From Nothophaeocryptopus gaeumannii (Eukaryota > Ascomycota > Dothideomycetes > Mycosphaerellales > Mycosphaerellaceae), in contig JASISA010000040.1 in NCBI GenBank assembly GCA_031771865.1, forward strand, positions 1,054,001 through 1,118,000: 64,000 nucleotides of DNA, in the 5' to 3' direction. How positions within the stretch are numbered: position 1 is the stretch's first letter; every line of letters begins with the position of its first letter. The position numbers and the translations under genes were made by a program. A model generated the notes under the pieces. The model searched no databases. It had not been told where the DNA came from and was given only the letters and a program-made list of their open reading frames with translations. Of the stretch, positions 54,187 through 64,000 are shown piece after piece.

Positions 54187-55584
54187 ATGCCAGAAGCTTT
54201 TGACAAAGCTGAAGTGTTGGAGTGCAGTAAGTATTTCAGATATAATGCGACCGCCAGACTGACGAACGCAGCGAATGGCACGGGCTGGCGAAGTCGACAA
54301 TGTGCCACCGCCGACCTTGGTTCTATGGTCACCTCCGGCAGAGCATCGCATTTCGTGTTCCTTGATGCCGGTGAACCGAAAACGCCCGCCGACCGCGAGC
54401 GACACAAGCATCTGCAGGAGTCGTTGAAAATGCACGAAGACTTCTGGGACGATATGCACCAGGATTCCAGCGGATTCTTCAAATGCTCGGAGCAGGTTGA
54501 TGATAATGGCGAGCCTAGTGTTTACGAAACGTGGATGAGGCTGCTCGTCAAGCATCCGGAAAGGAATGAAGCCCTCCCGGGCCAGAATCTTGGAGGCATC
54601 AAATATCACTGGCATAGGCTGGGTTTCTTCAGCAGAAGACATGCAGATGGGCGATTTTTGTGCCTCTGCTTCGATCTCCCCAAAAGCATGGCGGAAGGCA
54701 TGAAGGCGGTGATACTGGACTTGCCGACTTCATACTTGTCCTCTCATCCACTCAGCCCTCATGTGTTGTTCTTCAAACATTCAACTCCCCTCTTTGATCA
54801 ATCAGTCTGGATGTGTCGCAACCTGGTTCGTTGGCATGAGAAGAACCGTCCGACTGTCGAGCGACCCAAACCGGAATACGAAGACCTTCATGAGATTGGA
54901 AGACATACGGTGCACGCTACCGAGATGCTCGCAACTGCGCTGAACGTCCTAGACGCCGTTATAGAAGAAAATCGTATGCTGCAAGAAGGATTGAACGACG
55001 TGCAAAGTAAGCTGTACAACCGTGGTGCTTCTAGATCGCTGAGCTATCAGAAGACGCTCTTGCAGGGGTTTCACGAACGCAGCGCGACTCTGCAGCTGAG
55101 ACTTGCGAATGAGTTGAATTTGACGTTCAACCTGAATAGCCAGCATGACAGCGGCGTTAGCAAGAACATCGCTAAATCGGCTCAAGAGGACAGTGCTGCG
55201 ATGCGGACGATCAGTTTTCTCGGACTTGTATTCCTACCGGGCACATTCGTCAGTGCCATCTTCAGCATGAGCTTCTTCGGCCAGGGTGCGGAGTGGGCAT
55301 TGAGCGGAAAGTTCTGGATCTACTTTGTGGTAGCCGTACCTGTGACGGTTATCACGCTGATTGCATGGCAAGTCTGGCAGTGGTGGACGAGGGAGCGACA
55401 TCAAAAATTACCGCAACCTGCCTCTGGTCCTACCAATCGAGCCCCGCCCGATGCTGTTCGCAGGGTGGAGACATTATCCTGGGTGAGACGGCTCAGCTCT
55501 CGAGGGTCGAGACCAAGCTCTCTTCGCTCTTCTGATCTGGAGATGGCGCAGGTTGGCGGGATACAGAAGTTGAACAAAGGGTAA
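54187..55584 (+). CDS. CorA-like Mg2+ transporter family protein
   Basis: 465 residues if unspliced. A GTAAGT donor at 54228 and CGCAG acceptor would remove exactly 45 bases in frame, giving a protein 15 residues shorter. The C-terminal region has a long coiled coil (ATEMLATALNVLDAVIEENRMLQEGLNDV), then SFLGLVFLPGTFVSAIFSMSFF and a second membrane segment (FWIYFVVAVPVTVITLIAW). This is the two-helix CorA/Alr1-like arrangement. The Mg-selectivity motif GMN is not present; MSFFG occupies its place, as in many fungal CorA-like proteins of unknown ion specificity. The Ser/Arg-rich tail is cytosolic. It is tandem to the CAS1-like gene. Confidence 0.8.
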   Translation: MPEAFDKAEVLECSKYFRYNATARLTNAANGTGWRSRQCATADLGSMVTSGRASHFVFLDAGEPKTPADRERHKHLQESLKMHEDFWDDMHQDSSGFFKCSEQVDDNGEPSVYETWMRLLVKHPERNEALPGQNLGGIKYHWHRLGFFSRRHADGRFLCLCFDLPKSMAEGMKAVILDLPTSYLSSHPLSPHVLFFKHSTPLFDQSVWMCRNLVRWHEKNRPTVERPKPEYEDLHEIGRHTVHATEMLATALNVLDAVIEENRMLQEGLNDVQSKLYNRGASRSLSYQKTLLQGFHERSATLQLRLANELNLTFNLNSQHDSGVSKNIAKSAQEDSAAMRTISFLGLVFLPGTFVSAIFSMSFFGQGAEWALSGKFWIYFVVAVPVTVITLIAWQVWQWWTRERHQKLPQPASGPTNRAPPDAVRRVETLSWVRRLSSRGSRPSSLRSSDLEMAQVGGIQKLNKG

Positions 55585-55625
55585 CATCTAAGTCTAGCCC
55601 ACGCAAGACCTACGTATTCACCTTC

Positions 55626-56936
55626 TCATACCCCTGCCCAAAAATCCTTCTTCCAAGCATTAACTACCTCCTTAACCTTCGCATCCCCAAACGGACTCAT
55701 CTGCGTCGCGAAAAATCCCGCAATGCCCTTCTCCCTACTCACCCACCACACAATATTCGAACTCCCTCCCCAACAAAGCAATCCACTCGGCTGTCCGATC
55801 TCTGGCGCCTCTCCAAAGACCAGCAGCCTGCCTAACCCGTGATTGACATCTTCATTCTCCACCGGCCCCGCGACGATATCCCAAGCCGGCCGTAATGCAT
55901 GAAGCTGTGCGAGACCGGGATGGGAAGGAGGAAGTTGAGGTTCCCACATCAGAGCTCGAGTCGCAGGACTCATGAGTTTCGGGGAGTCGGAGATGAGGTC
56001 TTGTAAAACGGCGAGATAGTCCCTTGCTGTGACGCTCAAACCCGCACCTCCTTCCTCATCATCTGGATTCTCGCCGACTGGCAATTTGTGGGATTCCAGG
56101 CCTCCATTGGATGTGCGTCCCGCGGCGCCCATGAGTCGGGCGGTGTAGGAGGGTTGTTGGGAGACGTGGAATGTTGGATAGGGCGCGGAGAGACCGAGGG
56201 GTTTCCAGATATTCTCGATCATGTAATCTTCGAGGGGGATGTTGTTGTGCAGACGACGGACGAGCACGCCGGCCCAATCGAGATTGGAGCCGTAGACCCA
56301 GCCTTGACCCGGTTCGAAGACGACTGCGCGCAAGCAGAGTCAGTGGACGTATGAGGAGGCAAGGGAGGAGAGGAAAGGGAACGAGGACTCACGAGGTGTA
56401 TTGAACTTTTCCGCTACAATATTCGTCGGCACGAAACCCGTCACTTTCCCCCATTCCATCAATAGAGGACCGAGAAATCGATACGCGAGACCGGACATGT
56501 GAGACAACAAATGCCTCGGAGTAATAGGAACGTCACTCGGTCTAGACTTCACTTCTGCCTCGCCCCCTCCAGGTTCGAGGATTTCCTTTCCATCAAGCTC
56601 ATGCAGGACATCAGTGACGGGTTGATCAAGACCGATAAACCCTCTATCGATGCATTGGAGCAAGGCGATGGAAGTTATGAGTTTGGTCGCGGAGCCCATT
56701 TTGAGTACGGCATTGTCGCGGAGGGGTGAGGCAGTGGGGAGGAGGGAGCCTTTGCCGGAGATTTTGGTGTAGATCTCTTTGCCTGTTGGGTTTTGTTAGA
56801 ATGCATAGTGCGAGCTTGAGGGGATTTGGTAGCGAGTACCGCTCTTGTCGATGCATTTGGCGAGAAGGCCGTAGATGACGGGGGAATCACCTCGCGTCAC
56901 GGTAGCGAGGAGGTTGTCGAATTCGCTGGTGGTCAT
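55626..56936 (-). CDS. Beta-lactamase/class C-like serine hydrolase
   Basis: Model: exons 56936-56840, 56782-56393 and 56323-55626 (introns of 57 and 69 bases); 394 residues. The fold is that of class C beta-lactamases, esterases and transesterases. Serine nucleophile motif SATK lies in MGSATKLITSIALLQ; the Tyr motif is YGSN in GWVYGSNLDWAG. The start MTTSEFDNLLATVTRG has no signal peptide, so the protein is probably cytosolic. Fungal relatives include esterases, and acyltransferases of the LovD type, so substrate is open. No biosynthetic cluster is adjacent. It converges with the CorA-like gene (41 bases between stops). Confidence 0.85.
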
Positions 56937-57420
56937 GGTTGCGGTGATCTGCGCGCGGTTGTAGTCGTTGACGGACGTTCAGAAGGCAGACTGAGGGTGT
57001 TGATATATCTTTTCAGCATTAATTAGAAGCTCTTCCTACTTGTCCTGCTTTCAATACCCAAATATTCCCATTTCGTCGACCGCAGTGGCATTGAATGATG
57101 AAGTGTGGCTCCAAACAAAGACTTACGGTCTTGACATGCTCAGCCGCACTCATCGGGCCGTGCCTGATTCGCAGGCTCGGAATTGGACAAAGATGATTGG
57201 ACTGTTTCCTTACCCAACGCTCCTCATTCGAACGACATTCCACGTTAAGTCACCGGGACACGTGAGATTCAGGTGCGACTTTTGTTCCTCGCATACCCCA
57301 ACAGGAAAGGACCAGTTTAAGACTCATCGCTTCTCGTAGACCTAGTGCTTCTAGACGCCGTATATCCGACGCTGCACTCAAGTGCTGCATCTTGCAAAGG
57401 TCGAGGACAACACTTCTAAA
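56937..57420. other. Intergenic upstream of serine hydrolase
   Basis: About 485 bases between two minus-strand genes. An open frame of 99 codons at 57040-57339 (plus) has no domain. Nothing recognised. Confidence 0.35.
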
Positions 57421-59029
57421 TCAAACGCCAGGTGTCTGAATACCACTCGCCTGATCGAGTTCCCGCAGAATACTCTCTGGACATAGCTCCCTCGCCAAAC
57501 TTTTCCTCGTCGAGAAGGACCACTTGCCATCTGCAGCCTGAGTAGCAACCGAAAAAGTCTTCTCCGGTCGCATAATATACTCCGACAAGGGCTGAGACCC
57601 AACTTTGGTCCACGTCCAAGTCTCGTTGGATATCGCGGGCTCTTGGACAACGTAATCTTTCAGAGAGGGTGGGTCCCACGATCGCACTTTGTCATGTCGG
57701 ATGCGAGCTGTCGGATGCATAGTCTCGTTCGTTGTGCCAGAAATGTCGTTATAGCGACCTGGAGTTCGTGTCTTCTGACCGAGAGACTTGTAGACCATTC
57801 CTTGCAGACCTGCGAAGTTGTCGATGATGGGTTCGCACCCGTAGCCGTTGGGTATTTCGATTGCGTTGAGAGCTCTTCCGTGCTCTTCGACGATAACATC
57901 GATTGTAGAGTCCTCGAATGTTAGCTTGGTGGACATGTTGTCAATCTGAGAGAGTGCGGTCAGTCGATGGAGTTTTCCTATCTTCTACAACGACAACTTA
58001 CCATCCAGGCGAATGTATTTGCGCTGATCTCGCCTGTATCGGTATCTTTCGAGGTCGACTCGGTTTGACCACCGATATACTGATGAGTGCCTGGAAACCA
58101 GCACTGCTGCAATTCGGAAGCATTATTGTCCTCTGTCTTGTGCCACACCTTCGGTGGGAATGTTGCCCGTTTCTCGTCCAGTGAGAGAGCTTGGAAAGCG
58201 TGTTCAATATCTGCCACGATAAGTATCAGCTTGGGTTCGTCGAATGATCCAAACAACTTACTGCTCGAAAGAGATGTATCATGAAACTTGAAGGCCTTGT
58301 TAAGATCAATGCCCGTGACCTTCAGCCACTTCATCCAGCTCCATCCTGGAATGCCCTGTAGCATCAGTCGGTCCAAGTCTAAGCAATTAGGAAGCATGTA
58401 TCAACATACCAAAGCAGCTACAGTATCCCAGACTCCGACCACTTTGATTGGGACATCCCGTAACTGCAGGGGATCTTTGTTGTCAAGATACCATGTCGAT
58501 GTTCTGAAGTTCCTCTTGCCATCTCTCGCACGATACGCCTTCCACAACTCATCGAAATGAGACATGTTGATCGCAGACAGCACACCAATGTCTGACACCA
58601 GCCCGGCGGCAGAGCGAACAGTGAAAGCCCCTCGAGAGAAGCCAAAGAAAAACAGTTCGTCGTTCGGCTCGTAGTTGTTGGCAATGAAGTCGTAGACTTG
58701 GCAGACATCGTGATCAAGACCCCATCCAAAGGCACCTGTTGTGGTTAGCGAATGCGCGCATCTGCTGTCTGTTGTACGCGAAGGGTCTTACCCCTGATAG
58801 CTGCTTGGCCCGGAAGATCACCGCTGCCCAGACCGGCGACGTATAGTACGATCTGCTTGACCATTCTGCCGTCGCCATCTATGCCACTGGGCGCGATGGC
58901 TCGAGCCAGTCTAGCGACGTTCGAGGGACTTGACTTATCGCCGATGTTGGATGCCAACCAAGTGCCATCGCAACAGATGATGATTCGTTTGTATGTCGCC
59001 AATTCCCGGTTAGTCTCCAAGTTGGACAT
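57421..59029 (-). CDS. DUF2235 alpha/beta-hydrolase-like protein
   Basis: Model: exons 59029-58792, 58735-58410, 58355-58262, 58210-58002 and 57945-57421 (introns of 51-56 bases, all in phase); 463 residues. The start leads into YKRIIICCDGTWLASN, the first strand of DUF2235. The nucleophile elbow is FFFGFSRGAF (Ser113), and VGVWDTVAAL carries the Asp region. The His motif, usually H-x-D-x-GG, reads HQYIGG (in WFPGTHQYIGG), so the Asp is missing; this may weaken activity. DUF2235 members include Tle1-type phospholipases; in fungi they are widespread but poorly characterised. Unlike the copy at 1957-5187, there is no GTPase domain. Confidence 0.87.
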
Positions 59030-59921
59030 ACTTGCAGAGTTGCTGATGAAAATGAAGTGCTAATATGATGTATTTGTATGTAGAATCGTTGTGCAAAGGC
59101 ATCTTTCAGCTTCACCGCTGAGAGCCGGCCGCAGTCTCTTTGCCTTCTATTCAAGGAGTGAGGTAGAGCGCTGCGACGTCCGGGCTGGAGCTCGAGATGG
59201 CACGTGCAGACTCCCTAGACGAGGCTCCCTGCCGGTGAGATGGGACCCGGTCATGAGGTAACGTAATTTGCCTTTCCAGAGCATGGCCTCTTGAGCTTGG
59301 GCGTAGAACATGGCAGGCGGCATTAAAGATGTAGATGCGCCTGCGAACGAGCTTGACGGTAAAGGTCTACCCACTCGTCGTGTCGAAAGTACTCATCCAA
59401 CACAAGGAGAAGATCCGGGAGCAGCGGATGGCGGCTGCCAGGGCCTCGTGTACTCACAATAGACTATCATTCAGCACCATGTCAAGTCATCCCATCTTAC
59501 ACAACAATGGCAGGGCAATGTGTGCACATCTCTGGGCGACGTTCGGTGTAGTCGAAGGCGCTTTCTGGACATTGAATGGTGCTGGACAGCTTCACCTTCA
59601 GCCCCCATCTGCGGTGCTCACCACTCTTCGACCACGCCTTTGTGTGTCAAGGGGTCAAAGACAACAGCGCCTGTTAGCTTCGTCCGGGAGATGGACTTGG
59701 CGATGACATGTGTAGGACGAGGGGAGACTCAGGGGAAAGATGGCCGACTCGCGCAGATTGCCTTGAACGGCTAGCTACGCCAAGGCCAAGCAGACAACAC
59801 CAGATTCCGACTCTTTAAATACAACCCAGCTCGACCTTGTCATTCTGATTCTACGACTCCTTCCGTCCTTCCATTCCGCCTCACACCCCCAACATCTCTC
59901 CCACCAGCCTATGTTTCTCAC
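59030..59921. other. Intergenic, about 0.9 kb
   Basis: Upstream of the DUF2235 gene and downstream of the membrane-anchored Cys-rich gene. Small open frames only (123 codons at 59335-59706, plus). Nothing recognised. Confidence 0.4.
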
Positions 59922-60725
59922 TCAGATCTCCCTTGAATTCGAGCTGTCCCCAATGTTGGTCTCTGCCGTGGGACCGGCTCCAGGCAAAGTGCAGTCCTGG
60001 TTCATGCCCACGCAGTGATAGGTGTGTCCGACCAAAAGGTTGTTTTGGTCCATCACGTCCCACTGGGAAGCTGAGCGGACATCGTCATGGCCGCAGATAT
60101 AGTCATTCTAAGGGCGCATCTTCTGTCAGTAAAGTCGTTTCGCTTGTTCTGGAGGCTGACAAGGCACTTCACTTACCCCGGAAATGGCAGCAATCGCTCC
60201 GTCGTCGCACCAAGTCGCGGCTGGGTCTGTGCCATCTTCGTAGAGGCATGCAAACTTCTCGAACAGCGTGTTGCCAGATTGACGCTTATGCTCCACGCGC
60301 ATCGCTTTCACTCCCCTCTCTCCCATCACAGTAATAAGGGGTTCTTCCTTGGCCGACGAACCCGAACCCGATCCCGGTAACTCGGCGGGAGCTTGACTTT
60401 GAAGCTCAAAGGCCACGTTTGCTCCTCCAGCGCCGGCGCTGACCGATTCCACTCCATTCCTCCTCAAGTCTCGGATTAGAGGTCCACGGCATGGCGAGAC
60501 GCAAAGACACGCAACGAAGCCGAAGACAGCGAATCCACCGAGCCCAATGCCGGCGTCTTGCAGTGAAAGGGAGAAATTGCCGTAACTTATAAACTGACGC
60601 TTCTCCAAGTATGGTGAGACGGCATTGGTTGGCGAGTTCACCTCTGGGCCAGTAGGGAGGAAAGAAGCCTTGGCGACCTCCGAGCCCAGTAGAGCAAATG
60701 GAAGAAAGGCGGCTGTGGATCGCAT
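59922..60725 (-). CDS. Secreted or membrane-anchored Cys-containing protein
   Basis: Model: exon 1 60725-60177, 69-base intron (GTAAGT...CCTTAG), exon 2 60107-59922; 244 residues. It starts with a signal peptide (MRSTAAFLPFALLGSEVAKA), followed by a Lys-Arg kexin-type site (YLEKRQF) and a hydrophobic segment (GIGLGGFAVFGFVACLCVSP) that may span the membrane. The C-terminal half is Cys-containing (CLYEDGTDPAATWCDD). Exon 2 adds NDYICGHDDV...YHCVGMNQDC, giving at least five more or paired Cys and the natural stop. Without splicing the protein would end in a Gln/Pro-rich run of intron origin. No known domain; a surface protein is likely. Confidence 0.68.
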
Positions 60726-62518
60726 GATGAGAACGATGATGTTTTGTAAGATTGAATGCTGCGAAACCCGAGATTGATGATATGAATGATAGAAGCTGGT
60801 CTGCTCTGGTGGAACTTGAGGACGAATCTCATCGCTTTATCTACCCCGGGCCAAATGCTCGCGAACGAAGGTCTCATGTTGGTTCCAGCGTTACCTCCAA
60901 TCTGGTGCTGGAGATTGGCCATGCGCGCCAGCAGACCCCGTTGGTTCTTTCCACCACAACGACGCGAACCCAATGCAATCTTCGGGTTACATCGTTCTGG
61001 TCACCGAACACTTGAGGCCGTTCCACAGCCAATGCTCCAGTGCCGGGCTTTCGATGTAGGCCAGTCTCGTGCCATTCCAGCTGTTGCACCAACAAAAGGA
61101 TGCGCCATCTCAAGGTCCACAAGGAGCATCGGGTTCGATGTTACAATCCTGAACGCAACATCAGAGACGATCACTGGTTCACAAGAAGCATCGGGTTCGA
61201 TGTTACAATTCTGAGCGCAATCATCGGAGACGATCACTGGTTCACCAAGTTGGACGTCTTTGAGCCAGGATCATTCCGCACTCACATGTGAAGTAGCGTG
61301 TGCAAGGCCGCAGCTGCGGTCCTCGCATCTAATCCAACACAAACACATACACTCGAGAGCAACGAAAGAGACAGACTAAGGGCTTTTCGCCAAGCCTTCC
61401 GGACCTTCTCCGCGGCTCATTACGGATGAAACCAATGGCAAGTCTGGTTCCTATGCAGCGCAGGCAGGAAAAGCGCGGCACCACCATCGAAGAGGTGGCT
61501 GAACTGGATGCTGCGACGTTCTAATGGCGTTTGAGGTACTCCGTCTTGGGTCGCCTGTTATACCTCTTCCGATGGGTCAAAATTCTGACTCAAGTTGCAA
61601 CTAGACGCAAAATCGCCGTTTCGGTGAGAACTCCCTGCTCAGATAGTACACGAGACTTGAATGGATGACTCTCACTAGACCCCGTGTCCCATGGCAGGCA
61701 ATCTGAGACCGTGAAGGACGATTGGATGCAAGCCCCCCTCAGCCTCCCAGATAAACCCAATTCAAAGACCAACAACCACTCCCCCTGACTCTCGCAGACT
61801 CAGATTTGCAACGCAGTAGAGGCGAAAGTGTGAAGGTAATCAGCAACTTCCCACATTCCTCCGCATGGTGTGGTGATGCCGAGAACTCTTGATGGCTAAG
61901 GGAGGACACAAGCTTCCGCGGTTCAAGACCTACTCACCATAAGGCGTTCCCCTCGTGGTGCACATGTCATTGGACGACCTGGGCGTTGCAGAACGTTTCA
62001 TTCTCCGGTATCTCGCAAATACAGAAGTAGTAACTCCACGTTCCACCTCTCTCGCAGTTCAACGCATGCAACACCACTCCTGCACGCAGGTCTTGACACA
62101 GAACGTGTCCCTAATCGCTTCATCGACTGGATCCACAAGCAGGATTTAGCTCACACAGATTCGAACCCACGGGATCATTTACCTACTGCCGTCTCTATGT
62201 TTGTCAGGACTTCATGCCAACATGATCTTTGATGGCTGTAGGATTCCAAGGCAAAATCATCTCCTACTTGTGAGAATCGACACGCGATCAAGGAATGGAC
62301 GATTTCATTTATCAACTACAGAGGAGATTGCCGACTGGCTCATGTCATCATCACCGCGATGACGCTCCACGCTCAACAATGGTCCACACGATGTGTCTCG
62401 CTGCGACAGAAGACTTTCAGCAGTGACGACTTCTGGGCCGAAGAGCTGAGAATTTCACATCTCATGCTCAACTTCCTCCGGATCGCAGCCGAAAACCCCA
62501 GTCCACTCATCCATCAAC
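60726..62518. other. Long intergenic stretch, about 1.8 kb
   Basis: Between the Cys-containing membrane protein and the small secreted protein. It holds the 62-base tandem duplication annotated separately. Small open frames (up to 142 codons at 60786-61214) appear non-coding. A GGTTCGAAT-like sequence near 62158-62172 (minus) resembles a tRNA B box but has no matching arms. Confidence 0.4.
61125..61248. repeat. 62-base tandem duplication
   Basis: Two adjacent copies (about 61125-61186 and 61187-61248) begin AGCATCGGGTTCGATGTTAC and end with GACGATCACTGGTTCAC. They differ at only a few positions. The unit is not a multiple of three and lies outside any supported gene. Confidence 0.8.
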
Positions 62519-63049
62519 CTACGGCTTAGAAATCTAGTGCGGTCACAACGTACTTAGCAAGTCTTCTCATAAGAACATAACATCAACCCCGAAAGGCGCT
62601 CGAACGAAAACTTACCTGAACACGATGATAACCCTGCGGCCCAATAACATAGGTACCCCCAAGCTTGTTGACACCACTCTGCGTGCACTTATCGATGATC
62701 GCCTGGATGTCGTTGACCATATCAGAGGTCTTGATCTCATTGTTCACATCTCCACAGATGGAAAGCGCGGCAGATCCTTGCGTGGCGCCGGGTGTGCACT
62801 GTCCATGATCGCTGTAGATTTGGACGAGGTACATATCACCGCGGGAGCGGAGGCCGTTGAGAGCTGTTGAACATGAGAAGTGTTCTTATCGAGGATTGTG
62901 AGCTTTGAAAGGTTGACGATACCTTGTTGAATGTCACTGATGTAGGGGCTGATGTCGGATGTGTCGCAAGATATGTCGCCGATGGACTGGGATGCTGCGA
63001 GGCAGGCGAACGCCGCCAAGGTGGAAATGGTTTTAAGTTGGGTAAACAT
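62519..63049 (-). CDS. Small secreted Cys protein, copy 1 of a divergent pair
   Basis: Model: exons 63049-62923, 62863-62616 and 62533-62519 (introns of 59 and 82 bases); 129 residues. A signal peptide (MFTQLKTISTLAAFACLAAS) precedes ISCDTSDISPYISDIQQ, then ALNGLRSRGDMYLVQIYSDH. Four Cys remain in the mature protein (SCDT, GQCTP, SICGD, DKCTQ), enough for two disulfides. The end reads GGTYVIGPQGYHRVQISKP. The first intron falls in phase 1 straight after the QQ pair, at exactly the same place as in the divergent gene at 63783. A TATATA box lies about 80 bases upstream of the ATG. Size and features are those of fungal effector-like proteins; family and activity are not recognised. Confidence 0.72.
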
Positions 63050-63782
63050 GATGGGTGTCTTGCGAAGAAGATGAATGCGAATGTCTGTGCGAGGCTCGTG
63101 GTAGTCTTGGGAGTAGAAGTTCGGGTGGTAGTATATATGTTCATGGGGTTGCACCATGCCTCGTGGTCTACGACATTGAGACAGCAAGGTATTCAGTCCT
63201 CTCGTTCTCCACGATGAGATGTCACTATAAGACGTCGTCTGAACTTTGTCTTGTTACAAGGGGTCCGAATTAGAAATGTTGGTGTTGGTCGGCAAGTGGA
63301 CGTACTGCGCAGCTAGGACACCGGAGAGACCATGAAACTTGCCTATTTAGGCAATCCATCATCACATGCGATATTCGCATTTGAAGAAGCCCTACACTCT
63401 CCGTATTTGCTACTGCAACCGTCTACACTGCAGTGACTACGATTAGCGTGCATCTGAATACGGGTTTACAGTGGACAGTGCTCTCACCAACAGTGGTGCA
63501 CGTGGAGGGTGTGAACGTTCTCGCAACATTCCGACCGTACCACGATCTGTCGAGAGACGATGTTACAAGCGTCTTCCCATATTATGCGGCCGATACACTG
63601 CAGGAGATTACATTCACAGGATTCTGACCTCTTCTAGGGCTCTCGAGAATGAGAATACGGCTACTGCTCAGAAATCTGTGAGGGTATATTTATCTTCGTT
63701 GTTATCCACCACAATACCATTCGTCTATCATCAAACAGCCGACCACCCAACCCCAACCATCCCCAAACAAAAACTATCAAAC
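63050..63782. promoter_or_regulatory. Shared divergent promoter region of the secreted pair
   Basis: About 730 bases between the two head-to-head secreted paralogs. A TATATA element on the minus strand (about 63130) and a GGTATATTTATC element on the plus strand (about 63684-63696) each lie 80-100 bases from their ATG. No gene is supported inside; a 64-codon frame (63433-63627) lacks features. Confidence 0.4.
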
Positions 63783-64000
63783 ATGTACTCTCGCGGCCTC
63801 ATCGCCTTCGTGGCAACCATTCTCTCCGCGTCCAGCGCGGCAGCTCAAGGTTCCAGCGAGATCAGCTGCGACACGAGCGACAACTCGCCACTGGTCGCCG
63901 ATGCACAGCAAGGTACAGACTCACGGATATCTTCCTCAAGGTGTTCAAAGGACTAATTTGGAGCCGCAGCAATCTCCATGCTCCAGAGGAAAGTGTTGAA
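63783..64000 (+). CDS. Small secreted Cys protein, copy 2 (cut by window end)
   Basis: Exon 1 63783-63912 encodes a signal peptide (MYSRGLIAFVATILSASSAAAQ) followed by ISCDTSDNSPLVADAQQ, nearly the same mature N-terminus as the copy at 62519-63049. A 57-base intron (GTACAG...GCCGCAG, 63913-63969) sits in phase 1 directly after QQ, as in the other copy. Exon 2 begins AISMLQRKVL and runs off the window. Reading through the intron gives a stop at 63954-63956, so splicing is needed. It is the plus-strand partner of a head-to-head duplicated pair; function unknown. Confidence 0.7.

Noticed and set aside
54228..54244. 17-base GT...CAG segment in the CorA-like gene as an intron
   Set aside because: Far too short for splicing; the 45-base alternative ending CGCAG is the only plausible one.
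62158..62172. GGTTCGAAT-like B box on the minus strand, possible tRNA
   Set aside because: The T-arm stem does not pair over five positions, and no A box or acceptor stem is found at the right distance.
1..64000. CRISPR arrays, insertion sequences, LTR elements or RNA genes
   Set aside because: No spaced direct-repeat array, transposase, reverse transcriptase or rRNA/tRNA structure was recognised; the genome type is eukaryotic.

Overview
The window is a gene-dense piece of a filamentous ascomycete genome (Pezizomycotina). Many small eukaryotic genes lie on both strands and are broken by short GT-AG introns of 49-97 bases. Typical fungal families are present: a Zn2Cys6 regulator, a HET-domain protein, an RlmA-type MADS factor, Lcl3, Sec9, Vps53 and a U2AF large subunit. 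The mix of HET, 2EXR/F-box-like and small secreted genes suggests a Dothideomycete, but that is inference. Splice models were built by eye; in each complete multi-exon model the exons sum to a whole number of codons and the phases agree.

Layout. 0-12.5 kb: 3' part of a flavin monooxygenase; a large DUF2235 hydrolase fused to a P-loop GTPase (minus); a Ser/Thr-rich secreted protein; VPS53; a lysosomal cobalamin transporter (LMBD1 type). 13-26 kb: LCL3 nuclease; a Zn2Cys6 regulator; a class III sirtuin; a truncated carotenoid oxygenase; a HET protein; a small C2H2 zinc-finger gene visible only after splicing; a MYND protein; the MADS factor RlmA. 27.4-30 kb: three decayed copies of one C2H2-like family. 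30-43.6 kb: two 2EXR/F-box-like proteins, a small charged protein, OGG1, a conserved unknown, a LanC-like protein, SEC9 and U2AF large subunit. 44.5-51 kb: an unknown protein, a P-loop sulfotransferase-like protein beside an FMN-dependent alkanesulfonate-type monooxygenase, a secreted unknown, then 1.9 kb without a clear gene. 51-64 kb: a Cas1-type O-acetyltransferase with an altered esterase triad, a CorA-like protein, a beta-lactamase-like serine hydrolase, a second DUF2235 protein, a membrane/secreted Cys-rich protein, and at the right edge two divergent small secreted paralogs.

Housekeeping functions (vesicle tethering and fusion, splicing, base-excision repair, vitamin B12 export) are interspersed with accessory functions (incompatibility-type HET, DUF2235 hydrolases, secreted proteins). 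There is no operon-like organisation and no secondary-metabolite backbone gene. The strongest candidates for something new are the DUF2235-GTPase fusion (1957-5187), the divergent secreted pair (62519-64000), the Cas1-like protein that appears to have lost its catalytic Ser and His, and the decaying C2H2-like family.
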